The notes beneath the pieces are model-generated. The model was given only the letters and a program-made list of their open reading frames with translations. It ran no database searches and had not been told where the DNA came from. Positions 1-8,802 of a stretch of 64,000 bases of DNA are shown here, one piece after another. Where the stretch lies: contig BDTW01000061.1 in assembly GCA_002897735.1 (NCBI GenBank), forward strand, positions 1-64,000. Direction: 5' to 3'. Position numbers and translations under genes: made by a program. Within the stretch, counting starts at the first letter, position 1, and each line of letters begins with the position of its first letter. This stretch comes from a bacterium BMS3Bbin13 (lineage in GTDB: Bacteria > Pseudomonadota > Gammaproteobacteria > 21-64-14).

Positions 1-552
1 GAAATCGGCGTCGCCGGGAACGCCGTGCTTGTAGCCGAAGGACTGGAACAGCAGCGACAGCGCGCGTGGGGAGCGCCGCTCGACGCGCTCGCGTACCAGG
101 TCGCGGAGCTGGTGCACGTTGGTGCGGGTGGTGTCGATCTGCAGGTCCGCGCGCTCGGCGATCGGCGAGAGCAGACGGCGCTCCAGCGCGATCGCCTCGG
201 CGAGCGTGATCCCGTCACGGGTGAGCGGGTGTTTGCGCCGCGTCTCGCTGAAGCGCTGGAGGAGCGTTTCGTCGCCGGCGTGGATGAAGAAGATCTCACA
301 GTCCGGTCCGCTGTCCTCGAGCTGTTCCACGATCTGCGGGAAGTGTTCCAGGGCCTGCGGTTGGTTGCGGGCGTCGATCCCCACCGCGGCCTTTTCGACG
401 TGCAAGCCGCCCTGCGCGCCGAACTGCTCGGCGAGCGCCCGCAACATGCCGATCGGCAGGTTGTCGATGCAATAGTAGTTCAGGTCCTCGAGCGTGTGCA
501 GCACGATGCTCTTCCCGGAGCCCGACAGGCCGCTGACGATGATGAGCCTCAC
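1..552 (-). CDS. rapZ: RapZ RNase adapter / nucleotide-binding protein (3' part cut by window edge)
   Basis: The minus-strand frame starts at a GTG and reads VRLIIVSGLSGSGKS, a P-loop (GLSGSGKS) close to the N-terminus, followed by the NYYCIDNLP stretch typical of RapZ (YvcJ family). In Enterobacteria RapZ controls glucosamine-6-phosphate synthase through small RNAs; in this PTS-Ntr setting it is a conserved partner whose exact target I cannot read. About 184 residues are present and the C-terminal RNA-binding half lies beyond base 1. The GTG start overlaps the hprK stop as GTGA, so it is probably translated by coupling from hprK. Confidence 0.93.
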   Translation of the reverse strand, partial: MRLIIVSGLSGSGKSIVLHTLEDLNYYCIDNLPIGMLRALAEQFGAQGGLHVEKAAVGIDARNQPQALEHFPQIVEQLEDSGPDCEIFFIHAGDETLLQRFSETRRKHPLTRDGITLAEAIALERRLLSPIAERADLQIDTTRTNVHQLRDLVRERVERRSPRALSLLFQSFGYKHGVPGDADF

Positions 553-1493
553 GGCCGCCCCCGCTCCATGAAGCGGCGCTGGCGTTCTATGAAATCGCGC
601 CCGGAATCGTAACCGTTCATATATAATACGTGGCCGCGCACCGCGGCCTCCACCAGGACCGCGAGGTTGCGTCCGGGGGCCACCGGCAGCGTGATCTCCG
701 GCACCTCGACGCCCAGCACGCGGCGCATGCGCCGGTACGGGGAGAGGCGATCCATGTCGCGCAGGTTGCGGTGGCCGGCGGGCTGCAGATGCACCAGCAG
801 GCGCAGGTACTTGTTGCGTCGTATCGCACCGTCGCCGTACATGGCGCGCACGTTCAGCAGCCCCAGCCCGCGTACTTCCAGGAAGCCGCGCAGCATCTCC
901 GGGCACGTCCCGTTGAGGACGTCGGGGGCGATGCGCGAGAACTCGGGGGCGTCGTCGGCGATCAGCCGGTGTCCGCGGCTGACCAGTTCCAGGGCGAGTT
1001 CACTCTTGCCGATGCTGCTGTCGCCGGTGATCAGCACGCCGATCCCCATGACCTCCATGAACACCCCGTGCAGTACGACCTGCTCGGCGAACAGGTGCGC
1101 GAGGTGGTGGCGCAGGTTGCTCACCGCTTCGTCGCCGGAACGGGGACTCGCCAGGGCCGGGGTGTGTGATTCCTCGGCGAGGCGCCGAAGGTCGTCGGGG
1201 ACCGGGCGGGCGTCGGCCACGATCAGGGCCGCGATGCCGGATTTGAAGATCCCGGACAGGGCTTGCGCTCTGGAATTGCCCTGCAATCCGTCCAGAAAGT
1301 CCATCTCCCGCGCCCCCAGGACCGGCAGGCGGGCGGGTTGGACCGGATTCAGGCGATCGACCAGCGCCGTACTGGCATTGTCGCCGGCCGCGCGCAAGGT
1401 CTGCTCGCCGCCGGTCGCGCCCGCCACCCATTCCAGGTCGAGGCGCTCGCGCAGCGCCTCGTAGAGCTGGCGAATCGTGATGGAGGTGCTCAT
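549..1493 (-). CDS. hprK: HPr kinase/phosphorylase
   Basis: The 314-residue product carries the HPrK P-loop GDSSIGKS followed by the LIADD region, and the family signature EVRGLGLLNVRAMYG. The enzyme phosphorylates and dephosphorylates the seryl residue of an HPr-like protein. In Proteobacteria that partner is usually NPr/HPr of the nitrogen PTS, probably encoded just beyond the left edge. I chose the ATG that overlaps the ptsN stop (ATGA) rather than the longer ORF-track start, because MSTSITIRQLYEALRERL matches the family N-terminus. HprK is absent from enterics and pseudomonads, which helps narrow the host lineage. Confidence 0.94.
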   Translation of the reverse strand: MSTSITIRQLYEALRERLDLEWVAGATGGEQTLRAAGDNASTALVDRLNPVQPARLPVLGAREMDFLDGLQGNSRAQALSGIFKSGIAALIVADARPVPDDLRRLAEESHTPALASPRSGDEAVSNLRHHLAHLFAEQVVLHGVFMEVMGIGVLITGDSSIGKSELALELVSRGHRLIADDAPEFSRIAPDVLNGTCPEMLRGFLEVRGLGLLNVRAMYGDGAIRRNKYLRLLVHLQPAGHRNLRDMDRLSPYRRMRRVLGVEVPEITLPVAPGRNLAVLVEAAVRGHVLYMNGYDSGRDFIERQRRFMERGRP

Positions 1494-1960
1494 GACGCGG
1501 CCTGCCGCCGTTCCCAATCCGCGACGGCGGCCGGCAGTTCGGCGCCGGTAGCGCAGCCGCGCAGGGTCTCGCACAGCCGTGCGTCGCTGAACAGCTTGGC
1601 CAGCTGTGCCAGGATCTGCAGGTGCTCGTCGGTGTAGTGCTCCGGCACCAGCAATGCGAACAGCAGATCGACCGGTTGCCGGTCGGGGGCGTCGAAATCG
1701 ATGCCTTCCTTGAGGGTCATGAGCGCCCCGATCGCGCGCCGGCCGCCCTTCAGACGCCCGTGTGGCAGGGCAACGCCGTGTCCGAGTCCGGTGCCGCCGA
1801 GGCGCTCGCGCTCGATGAGGCTGTCGAAGGCCTCCGCGGCGGTGAGGTCGGGCACGTCCGCCACGGCCAGCTCGCCGAGCAGTTCGAGGACGCGCTTCTT
1901 GCTTCCGGCCTCGACGCCGCAGGCAACCCGGGCCGGTGTGATCAGTTCCGAAATCCGCAT
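1490..1960 (-). CDS. ptsN: PTS IIA-like nitrogen regulatory protein (EIIA-Ntr)
   Basis: This is a 156-residue single PTS_EIIA type-2 domain. The phosphorylatable histidine lies in HGVALPHGR at about residue 67, in the usual sequence context. EIIA-Ntr receives phosphate from NPr and acts by protein contacts, for example on potassium transport and sensor kinases in other bacteria. It follows rpoN and hpf on the same strand, and its stop overlaps the hprK ATG. The adjacency of EIIA-Ntr, HPr kinase and RapZ indicates a regulatory rather than sugar-transporting PTS. Confidence 0.95.
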   Translation of the reverse strand: MRISELITPARVACGVEAGSKKRVLELLGELAVADVPDLTAAEAFDSLIERERLGGTGLGHGVALPHGRLKGGRRAIGALMTLKEGIDFDAPDRQPVDLLFALLVPEHYTDEHLQILAQLAKLFSDARLCETLRGCATGAELPAAVADWERRQAAS

Positions 1961-2014
1961 CGCATGGTGACCGTTATGAGATGTGGCGGCGGGACGGTGC
2001 GGTGCGTGCCGCGC

Positions 2015-2329
2015 TCAGGCGTTGCGCGACACGCCGTTGCCGCGATGGGCGCCGATCTTTTCCTTGTGCCGCTTGAGCTGGCGGTCGAGCTTGTCCGCCA
2101 GCGCGTCGATCGCGGCATACATGTCCTCGTCGGTGGCATCGGCATGGAGCGTGGCGCCGCTGATCTGCAGCGTCGCTTCGGCCCTGTGGCGCAGTTTCTC
2201 GACACTCAGAACGACGTGGGTGTCGGTCACGTGGTCGAAGTGCCGCTCCAGGCGCTGCATCTTGCTGTCCACATACTCGCGCAGTGCCGGGGTGATGTCG
2301 ATATGGTGTCCGGTGAGGTCGATCTGCAT
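2015..2329 (-). CDS. hpf: Ribosome hibernation promoting factor, short form
   Basis: The 104-residue product begins MQIDLTGHHIDITPALREYV, the beta-strand start of the HPF/YfiA S30AE fold, and ends soon after a Lys-rich helix (KLDRQLKRHKEKIG). It lacks the long C-terminal dimerisation domain, so it is the short gammaproteobacterial form that stabilises inactive 100S ribosomes together with RMF. I moved the start to the internal ATG because a GGAG Shine-Dalgarno sits 7-8 bases upstream of it and the extra 11 residues of the ORF-track version are not family-like. It follows rpoN by 39 bases. Confidence 0.93.
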   Translation of the reverse strand: MQIDLTGHHIDITPALREYVDSKMQRLERHFDHVTDTHVVLSVEKLRHRAEATLQISGATLHADATDEDMYAAIDALADKLDRQLKRHKEKIGAHRGNGVSRNA

Positions 2330-2368
2330 ACGTCGGCTCCTGGGTCCAAGGAAGATTCGCAATACGTT

Positions 2369-3835
2369 TCAGCGCAGGTGCTTGCGCTCGTTTGAGGGGG
2401 GCAAGGATATCGCCTCGCGGTATTTGGCGACGGTGCGCCGGGCAACCGGGATCCCTTCGCGGGACAGCAGTTCGGCGATCTTGCTGTCGCTCAGGGGATG
2501 AACCGGGTCCTCCGTTCCGATCAGTTTCCTGATCTTGGCACGGATCGCGGTCGCCGAGCATTCGCCGCCGTCCGCGGTGCCGACATGGCTCGAGAAGAAG
2601 TACTTGAATTCGCAGATCCCGCGCGGAGTATGCAGGTACTTCTGAGTCGTGATCCGCGAGATCGTCGATTCGTGCATGCTCACGGCGTCGGCGACCTCGC
2701 GCAGCACGAGCGGCTTCATCGACTCCTCGCCGTACTCCAGGAAGGCGCGTTGTCGCTCGACGATGCAGGACGCCACCTTGAGCAGGGTATCGTTGCGGTT
2801 CTGGAGGCTCTTGATGAACCAGCGCGCCTCCTGCAGGTGGTTCTTCAGGTAGTTGTTGTCGGCACTGTCGTCGGCGCGTTTCACCAGCCCGGCATAATAG
2901 GGGTTCACCCGCAACCGCGGGGTGGATTCGGGGTTGAGTTCCACGCGCCACGCGCCGCGGTATTTGCGCACGAATACGTCCGGGACGATGTACGCCGGCG
3001 GCGGGCCGGCGATCTGGGATCCGGGGCGCGGGTTGAGGGAGCGGATGAGCGCCGCCGCCAGCTCCATCTCCTCTTCGCCGATCTTGAGCTTGCGCATGAT
3101 CTTCCCGTAGTCCCGCCGTCCCAGCGCATCCAGGTGCCTGGCGACGATCTCGCGGGCGCTCGCCAGCGCCGGGGTCTTGTCGGGGTCGAACTGCTGGAGT
3201 TGGGCGCTCAGGCATTCGCTCAGAGTGCGCGCGCCGCTGCCTACCGGATCGAAATTCCGGATGCGGTGCAGGACCGTCTCCACCTCTTCGAAGTCGATCT
3301 GCAGCGACGCGGGGAGCCCCTGGTGGATTTCCTCCAGCGGCAGCGAGAGATAGCCGTCCTCGTTGATCGCGTCGATGATCGCCATCGCCACCGCCAAGTC
3401 GATGTCGCTGAACGGCGTGAGATTCATCTGCCAGAGCAGATGCTCGCGAAGGGTCTCGCCGCCGCCCCCGAGGATCTCCATCTCCCGCGAGTTGTCATCG
3501 CCGGGTCCGGAGTAGGGCGTCGGGATGTCATAGATGTCCTCCCAGACGCTGTCGACCGGGAGTTCGTCGGGGATGCTGTCCCGGGTCCCGCCGGCTTCCA
3601 CTTCAGTGGCGGCCTCGTTGCGGGATTCCATCGCGCCTTCGGCGGCGCCGTTGCCCGGGGTCGGCGCCTCGTCTTCGGCCTCGTCGCCGGACTCCAGCAT
3701 CAGATTGGATTCCAGTGTGCGCTGGATTTCCAACTGCAGCTCCATCGTCGACATCTGCAGCAGGCGGATCGCCTGTTGCAGTTGCGGCGTCATCGCCAAG
3801 TGCTGGCCGAGACGGAGCTGGATACTCTGTTTCAT
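2369..3835 (-). CDS. rpoN: RNA polymerase sigma-54 factor
   Basis: The 488-residue protein has the Gln/Leu-rich activator-contact region I at the N-terminus (LRLGQHLAMTPQLQQAIRLLQ), an acidic region II around residues 50-120, the core-binding and helix-turn-helix regions, and the RpoN box ARRTVAKYRE at about residues 465-474. Sigma-54 directs enhancer-dependent transcription. It lies between lptB and hpf in the standard proteobacterial order. A strong sigma-54-type promoter sequence lies 68-84 bases upstream of the ATG, suggesting autoregulation. Confidence 0.97.
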   Translation of the reverse strand: MKQSIQLRLGQHLAMTPQLQQAIRLLQMSTMELQLEIQRTLESNLMLESGDEAEDEAPTPGNGAAEGAMESRNEAATEVEAGGTRDSIPDELPVDSVWEDIYDIPTPYSGPGDDNSREMEILGGGGETLREHLLWQMNLTPFSDIDLAVAMAIIDAINEDGYLSLPLEEIHQGLPASLQIDFEEVETVLHRIRNFDPVGSGARTLSECLSAQLQQFDPDKTPALASAREIVARHLDALGRRDYGKIMRKLKIGEEEMELAAALIRSLNPRPGSQIAGPPPAYIVPDVFVRKYRGAWRVELNPESTPRLRVNPYYAGLVKRADDSADNNYLKNHLQEARWFIKSLQNRNDTLLKVASCIVERQRAFLEYGEESMKPLVLREVADAVSMHESTISRITTQKYLHTPRGICEFKYFFSSHVGTADGGECSATAIRAKIRKLIGTEDPVHPLSDSKIAELLSREGIPVARRTVAKYREAISLPPSNERKHLR

Positions 3836-3902
3836 AATGAGAGTTGAGGGTTTCTTTACCGGAACGGGGTGTCAGGCTGCCGATGCCGAAGTCTACAGCA
3901 AT

Positions 3903-3919
3903 AGCAATTTCCGTACCAA
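3903..3919 (-). promoter_or_regulatory. Putative sigma-54 (-24/-12) promoter of rpoN
   Basis: Read on the minus strand the site is TTGGTACGGAAATTGCT. Against the consensus YTGGCACGNNNNTTGCW only one position differs (C to T), and the GG and GC doublets have the required 10-base spacing. It lies in the 126-base gap between lptB and rpoN and would start transcripts about 55-60 bases before the rpoN ATG. No enhancer was identified; one could lie within lptB. The site could activate rpoN or, by holding the sigma-54 holoenzyme, repress another promoter. Confidence 0.65.
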
Positions 3920-3961
3920 TGCAGTGGCAACGGGCGCCGGGCCCGGCTTGCGAACGCCCGT

Positions 3962-4687
3962 TTACAGTCGGAAGTGGTGCCCCAGGTACACTTCGCGCAC
4001 CTGCTTGTTGTTCAGGATCTCGTCGGGAGTGCCTTCGGCGATGACCCGACCGTCGTTGATGATATAGGCCCGCCCGCAGATCCCCAGGGTTTCCCGCACG
4101 TTGTGATCGCTCACCAGGACCCCGATCCCGCGCTCCTGCAGGTGCCCGATGATGCGCTGGATGTCGAGCAGGGACAGGGGGTCGACACCGGCGAACGGCT
4201 CGTCCAGGAGCATGAAGTGCGGCTCGGCGGCCAGCGCCCGGGCGATCTCCACGCGGCGGCGCTCCCCCCCCGACAGGCTCATGCCGGCCTGGTCGCGCAG
4301 GTGGGCGATGTGCAGTTCTTCCAGCAGGTCCTGGAGCCGGCCCTCGCGATCGGTGCGAGACAGTCCGCGCCGCGTCTCGAGGATCGCCAGGATGTTCTCG
4401 GAGACCGTGAGCTTGCGGAAGATCGAGGCCTCCTGGGGGAGGTAGCCCAGCCCGAGGCGCGCGCGTCGGTGCATGGGCAAGGGGGTGATGTCCTGATCGT
4501 CCAGTTGGATGTGTCCGCCGTCGCAGGGTACCAAGCCGACCAGCATGTAGAAGGAGGTGGTCTTTCCGGCGCCGTTGGGGCCGAGCAGTCCGACGACCTC
4601 GCCGCTCTCCACGCGCAACGAGACGCCGTTGACCACCCGCCGGCCGTGATACTCCTTGAGCAGGTCCTGTGCCGAAAGCCGGCTCAC
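3962..4687 (-). CDS. lptB: LPS export ABC transporter ATP-binding protein LptB
   Basis: This 241-residue ABC ATPase has Walker A GPNGAGKT at residues 36-43, signature [15 protein letters not shown] near 138, and Walker [13 protein letters not shown]. LptB powers extraction of LPS from the inner membrane by LptFG, whose genes are elsewhere in this window (17656-19814). The long sequence match to the LptB type ([28 protein letters not shown] at the end) separates it from amino-acid transport ATPases. Its ATG overlaps the lptA stop. Confidence 0.97.
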   Translation of the reverse strand: MSRLSAQDLLKEYHGRRVVNGVSLRVESGEVVGLLGPNGAGKTTSFYMLVGLVPCDGGHIQLDDQDITPLPMHRRARLGLGYLPQEASIFRKLTVSENILAILETRRGLSRTDREGRLQDLLEELHIAHLRDQAGMSLSGGERRRVEIARALAAEPHFMLLDEPFAGVDPLSLLDIQRIIGHLQERGIGVLVSDHNVRETLGICGRAYIINDGRVIAEGTPDEILNNKQVREVYLGHHFRL

Positions 4688-5343
4688 GGCCCCGCGCCTT
4701 CCGGCGGGGCGGGTGTGCCCGGCGGGCCCCCCGGTTTCGTTCCCGGCTTGGCTTTCGGTTCGGCTTTCGACTTGGCTTCCGGTTTCGTTCCCGGTTTCGT
4801 CACTGATTCGGCTTCCGGGTTGCTTTCCGCCCCCTTCGGTTGCAGGGTGATTTCCACCCGCCCGCCCGCACCCCCCGCGGAGCCGGCCTTGACCACGTCC
4901 TGGTCACGGTCGTACTCGATGCGCGGTCCCTGGAAGCGGTTCTTGCCCTGCAGCAGTTGCGCGTCCTGTTCGAGTACGACGATACCGGCGCGCACATCGT
5001 AGTCGATCCGCCGCGCCGAGCCGGTGATCGGCCGGCCCTGCGCCTTGGGTTGCTCACGGAAGCGTGCCGGGTCGCCCTTCGCCACCATACGGGTGATCTT
5101 GTCCTGCTGGTCGTGGTGGACGGTCAGTGTGTCGGACCACAGCTGCATGCCGCCCTGGCTGAGGACCACGTGCCCGGTGAATACGCTCACTCCGGTATGC
5201 TCGTTGATGTCGGCGCGGTCGGCGGACAGGTGGATCGGCTGGTTGCGGTCGACGGGCGGGGCCGGTGCCGCCTGCACGGTGCACAGCGCCGCCGCCACCA
5301 CCGCGACCGCCGCCAGCAGCAGCTCAGGAATGCGCCTGGACAT
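4684..5343 (-). CDS. lptA: LPS periplasmic bridge protein LptA with low-complexity tail
   Basis: The 219-residue protein has a signal peptide ([18 protein letters not shown]), then the OstA/LptA beta-jellyroll core with [24 protein letters not shown] and [21 protein letters not shown]. LptA forms the periplasmic bridge that carries LPS from LptC to LptD. About 50 C-terminal residues are an unusual Lys/Pro/Glu-rich run with repeated KPGTKP and KAEPKAKP units, encoded by short imperfect DNA repeats. The gene overlaps lptC by 20 bases upstream and lptB by 4 downstream. Confidence 0.93.
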   Translation of the reverse strand: MSRRIPELLLAAVAVVAAALCTVQAAPAPPVDRNQPIHLSADRADINEHTGVSVFTGHVVLSQGGMQLWSDTLTVHHDQQDKITRMVAKGDPARFREQPKAQGRPITGSARRIDYDVRAGIVVLEQDAQLLQGKNRFQGPRIEYDRDQDVVKAGSAGGAGGRVEITLQPKGAESNPEAESVTKPGTKPEAKSKAEPKAKPGTKPGGPPGTPAPPEGAGP

Positions 5344-5899
5344 AAGTACCCCGCACGCTGGAGAGCAGCACGACCCGGCCCCGCTTCAGATCGGCGCGCA
5401 TGCCGACGCCGCTCAGATCGATGCCGTCGCTGCGCAGGGTGACGCGCGCGGCGGTTTGAGCCAGATTGCGGCGGGGCCACACGACGAGGTCGCGGGTGAG
5501 GATGGCCACCGCGCGCCGCGTTCCGTGCGTCGCCCGGTCGATGTGTACCGTTCCGAGCAGGCGCACCTCGCCGCCGGCGTCCAGTACCTCGCCGCTCGCG
5601 GCGCGCACCACCCACGGCACTGCGTCCGGCTGCGGATACCAATGCAACAGCGGCATACTCAGCTCCGAGCGGTCCGGGGTAGGATAATGTACCAGTCGAT
5701 CGGCGCGCAGCCGGTAGTGCAGTGCGCCGGTCGCGTCGAACACGCGCAGGCGTACGCCCGAGAGCCGGTAGTCCGGCAGTTCCGGGCGTTGCGGCGCGCT
5801 CGGCACGAGACCGCGTTCGGCGTGCATCAGGAGCCACCCGGTCAGGGCCGCCCCGAGGATCAGCAGCAGGATCACCGGAAGGCCGCGGGAGTCGGTCAC
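5324..5899 (-). CDS. lptC: LPS export protein LptC
   Basis: The 191-residue bitopic protein has one N-terminal membrane segment (PVILLLILGAALTGWLLM) followed by a periplasmic jellyroll (PDYRLSGVRLRVFDATGALHYRLRADRLVHYP). LptC joins the LptBFG complex and passes LPS to LptA. I start it at a GTG overlapping the kdsC stop (GTGA), because the upstream part of the ORF-track frame lies inside kdsC. Sequence conservation in this family is low; the assignment rests on topology, length and position between kdsC and lptA. Confidence 0.92.
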   Translation of the reverse strand: MTDSRGLPVILLLILGAALTGWLLMHAERGLVPSAPQRPELPDYRLSGVRLRVFDATGALHYRLRADRLVHYPTPDRSELSMPLLHWYPQPDAVPWVVRAASGEVLDAGGEVRLLGTVHIDRATHGTRRAVAILTRDLVVWPRRNLAQTAARVTLRSDGIDLSGVGMRADLKRGRVVLLSSVRGTYVQAHS

Positions 5900-6426
5900 A
5901 GGAACCGGCTCAACTGTTCGTCCAGCGTGCCGCGCGCGTCCATGATCAATTCGCACACCTCGCGCGCCGCACCGCGCCCGCCCTCGACGGCGCTCACCCA
6001 ATGGGCGTTGCGCACCACCAGCGGGTGGGCGTCGCGGACCGCGATCGCGAGCCCCGCGCGGCGCATCGCCGGGATGTCGACCACATCGTCCCCCACGTAG
6101 GCGGTGTCCTCGGCGTCCACGTGCAGTTCATCGAGGAGGTGCCGGAACGCCGCGGCCTTGTCGGTCCGGCCCTGCAGGACGTGTCGCACACCCAGGTCGG
6201 CCATGCGGCAGCGGACCACCTCCGATTCGCGCCCGGTGATGATCGCGATCTGTACGCCGCTGTCCATCAGCATCTTCATGCCGTGTCCGTCGCGCGAGTG
6301 GAACGCCTTGTACTCCCGCCCGTCGTCGCCGAGGTACAGACTGCCGTCGGTGAGCACGCCGTCCACATCGAAGACCAGCAGGCGGACCCGCGCGGCCCGC
6401 GTGCGCAGCCCGTCGGTCATTTCCAT
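5896..6426 (-). CDS. kdsC: 3-deoxy-D-manno-octulosonate 8-phosphate phosphatase
   Basis: This 176-residue HAD phosphatase carries the catalytic motif DVDGVLTDG (nucleophile Asp at about residue 20), TGRES as motif II and GDDVVDIPAM as motif IV. There is no cap insertion, as expected for the tetrameric KdsC type. It removes phosphate from Kdo-8-phosphate to give Kdo for the LPS inner core. It lies between kdsD and lptC, so Kdo synthesis and LPS export are probably co-transcribed. Confidence 0.95.
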   Translation of the reverse strand: MEMTDGLRTRAARVRLLVFDVDGVLTDGSLYLGDDGREYKAFHSRDGHGMKMLMDSGVQIAIITGRESEVVRCRMADLGVRHVLQGRTDKAAAFRHLLDELHVDAEDTAYVGDDVVDIPAMRRAGLAIAVRDAHPLVVRNAHWVSAVEGGRGAAREVCELIMDARGTLDEQLSRFL

Positions 6427-6517
6427 CCCGGCCCCCGGCGGTGATCGCGGCGCGGCGCATTCGGCGCCCCCGCGCCGTGCATGCTACCGCGCGGCGCGCG
6501 CGGCGTACACCGCGCGC

Positions 6518-7489
6518 TCATACTACCCCGGCCCGCAGCAGGTCGTGCATGTTCAGCGCACCGACCAGCGCCCCGTCTCCGCCGACCACCAGCAGGGCGT
6601 TGATCTTGTGAGTCTCCATGATCTGCAGTCCCTCCGCCGCCAGACGCTGCGGCGCCACCGTCACGCAGTCGCGCGTCATGAGCCGGTCGATGGAGGTGGC
6701 GTGGACGTCCACCCCCTTGTCGAATGCGCGGCGCAGGTCGCCGTCGGTGAAGATGCCCACGGCGCGCCCGGTCTCGTCCACCACCGCCGTCATCCCGAGC
6801 CCCTTGCGGGTCATCTCGACCAGCGCCAGGCTGAGCGGGCGGCCTTCGGGGATCTTCGGGATCCCCTTGCCCGAGTGCATCACGTCCTCGATGCGCAGCA
6901 GCAGGCGCCGTCCCAGTCGTCCGCCCGGGTGAGATCGGGCGAAGTCCTCGGCGGTGAAGCCGCGGCATTCGAGCAGCGAGATGGCGAGCGCGTCCCCCAT
7001 GGCCAGGGTGGCGGTGGTGCTGGCGGTCGGCGCGAGCCCCAATGGGCAGGCCTCGGTCTCGACGCTGACATCGAGGTTCGCGGTCGCGGCCCTGGCGAGG
7101 GTCGAGTCGGGGTTGCCGGTCAATGTGATCAGCGCCACCCCCAGGCGTTTGATCAGCGGCAGGATGGTGAGGATCTCGTCGGTCTCCCCCGAGTTGGAAA
7201 TGGCGAGCACCACGTCGCGGGCCGTGATCATGCCGAGGTCGCCGTGACTGGCCTCACCGGGGTGTACGAAGAACGCCGGTGTGCCGGTGCTGGCGAGGGT
7301 CGCGGCGATCTTGCCGCCGATATGACCGGACTTGCCCATCCCCAGGACCACTACCCGCCCCCCGCACTCGAGCATGTAGCGGCAGGCGCGCAGGAAAGCG
7401 GCGTCGATGCGTGTGGTGAGCGTGCGCACCGCCGCCGCTTCCGTTTCGAGTACCGCCAAGGCGAGTTTGCGTAACCTTTCCTCGTCCAT
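6518..7489 (-). CDS. kdsD: Arabinose-5-phosphate isomerase
   Basis: The 323-residue protein has an N-terminal SIS sugar-isomerase domain (VVVLGMGKSGHIGGKIAATLAS, then ISNSGETDEI) followed by a pair of CBS domains (about residues 200-320). It converts ribulose-5-phosphate to arabinose-5-phosphate, the first step to Kdo. I use the ATG at MDEERLRKLALAVLETEAAAV rather than the longer ORF start, since the extra 50 residues are Arg/Pro-rich translation of intergenic DNA. It is first in the minus-strand block and divergent from mlaF; a 91-base gap separates it from kdsC. Confidence 0.95.
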   Translation of the reverse strand: MDEERLRKLALAVLETEAAAVRTLTTRIDAAFLRACRYMLECGGRVVVLGMGKSGHIGGKIAATLASTGTPAFFVHPGEASHGDLGMITARDVVLAISNSGETDEILTILPLIKRLGVALITLTGNPDSTLARAATANLDVSVETEACPLGLAPTASTTATLAMGDALAISLLECRGFTAEDFARSHPGGRLGRRLLLRIEDVMHSGKGIPKIPEGRPLSLALVEMTRKGLGMTAVVDETGRAVGIFTDGDLRRAFDKGVDVHATSIDRLMTRDCVTVAPQRLAAEGLQIMETHKINALLVVGGDGALVGALNMHDLLRAGVV

Positions 7490-7788
7490 CGTCCGCTCAC
7501 CCGCGCCCGTCGGCGGCGCCCGCCGTGCGCCGCGGCGCGCCCGCCCGGCGTCCGATCCGCCCCGCCTGCTCCGGCGTCCGGCTTGCGCGGGCCCGCGCGG
7601 ACGGGGCGACGCCCGGGGCGGGCATTGCCGGGAAGTCACGATCGGGAACTCCTTGCGGCCCAGGTCCCGATCGTAAAGCGAAGTCTAATCGCATCAGGGT
7701 GTCCATCGTGATGGTGATCGGTCATTATGAGTGCAAGCCGTGCCCGGGCGCCAACCCGAGTGCGCGGAGGGAGCCGATGCCTGCGCGG

Positions 7789-7817
7789 TTGACTCGCTCC
7801 GAGCGGTGGCGGACACT
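7789..7817 (+). promoter_or_regulatory. Candidate sigma-70 promoter before mlaF
   Basis: Within the 476-base divergent gap between kdsD and mlaF (7490-7965), TTGACT is followed after 17 bases by GACACT. The -35 is good and the -10 is weak (3 of 6). It would initiate about 140 bases before mlaF. I saw no convincing minus-strand promoter for kdsD and nothing else recognisable in this gap. Confidence 0.3.
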
Positions 7818-7965
7818 AAGTGCCCTTTGTAGAACGGATTTCCCCCGCATTCGGCGATTCGTGGCGGACGGCCCCCGGGCGCCGCGTGCGTGGAACGACG
7901 GATGGTCGGCGACGGGTGATCGTGCGCGCGCAATCGGCGCGGGAGCGTAGTGGTCCGCGAACCGA

Positions 7966-8802
7966 ATGGATGAGAAGAACCGCAAGGAGAACCGCAAGGG
8001 CCTGATGGTCCAGGTGCGCGGACTGCGCTTTCTGCGCGGAAGCAACGTCATCTTCGACGGGGTGGATCTGGATATCCGGCGCGGGCAGGTCACCGCGATC
8101 ATGGGGCCGAGCGGCACCGGGAAGACCACCCTGCTGCGTCTGCTCGGGGGGCAGTTGCGTCCGGATTCCGGGACCATCCTCGTGGACGGCGAGGAGGTTC
8201 CGAGACTCTCGCGCAAGCAACTCTACCGCCTGCGCCAGCGCATGGGGATGTTGTTTCAGAGCGGCGCGTTGTTCACCGATCTCAACGTGTTCGAGAACGT
8301 GGCGTTCCCGTTGCGCGAGCACACCGCGCTTCCCGAGCCGATCATCCGCGACCTGGTATTGATCAAGTTGCAGGCGGTGGGGCTGCGCGGCACCGCGCCC
8401 ATGATGCCGGCGGAACTCTCCGGCGGCATGGCCCGGCGCGTGGCGCTGGCGCGCGCCATTGCGCTGGACCCCATGATGATCATGTACGATGAACCGTTCA
8501 CCGGCCAGGACCCGACCTCGAAAGGGGTCATCGTACAATTGGTGCGGCTGCTCAACGATGCGCTCGGCATGACTTCCATCATCGTCTCGCACGACGTGAA
8601 TGAGACCGCCGCCATTGCGGACTATATCTACCTTATTTCGGAGGGGCGGGTAGTGGGCCAGGGTACGCCCGACGCCCTGCGCCGCGACCCCTCGCCGTGG
8701 GTGGACCAGTTCCTGAATGCGCTGCCCGACGGGCCGGTGCCGTTCCACTATCCGGCACCGGACTACGCCGAAGACCTGCTCGCCGGTGCGGATTTCGGAT
8801 GA
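7966..8802 (+). CDS. mlaF: Phospholipid ABC transporter ATP-binding protein MlaF
   Basis: This 278-residue ABC ATPase has Walker A GPSGTGKT at about 47-54, the MlaF-typical [26 protein letters not shown], signature [18 protein letters not shown] and Walker [14 protein letters not shown]. With MlaE, MlaD and MlaB it forms the inner-membrane complex that keeps the outer membrane asymmetric by moving phospholipids. An internal ATG at 8005 (MVQVRGL), preceded by AAGGG, is an equally plausible start and would give 265 residues. The stop overlaps the mlaE ATG. Confidence 0.96.
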   Translation: MDEKNRKENRKGLMVQVRGLRFLRGSNVIFDGVDLDIRRGQVTAIMGPSGTGKTTLLRLLGGQLRPDSGTILVDGEEVPRLSRKQLYRLRQRMGMLFQSGALFTDLNVFENVAFPLREHTALPEPIIRDLVLIKLQAVGLRGTAPMMPAELSGGMARRVALARAIALDPMMIMYDEPFTGQDPTSKGVIVQLVRLLNDALGMTSIIVSHDVNETAAIADYIYLISEGRVVGQGTPDALRRDPSPWVDQFLNALPDGPVPFHYPAPDYAEDLLAGADFG

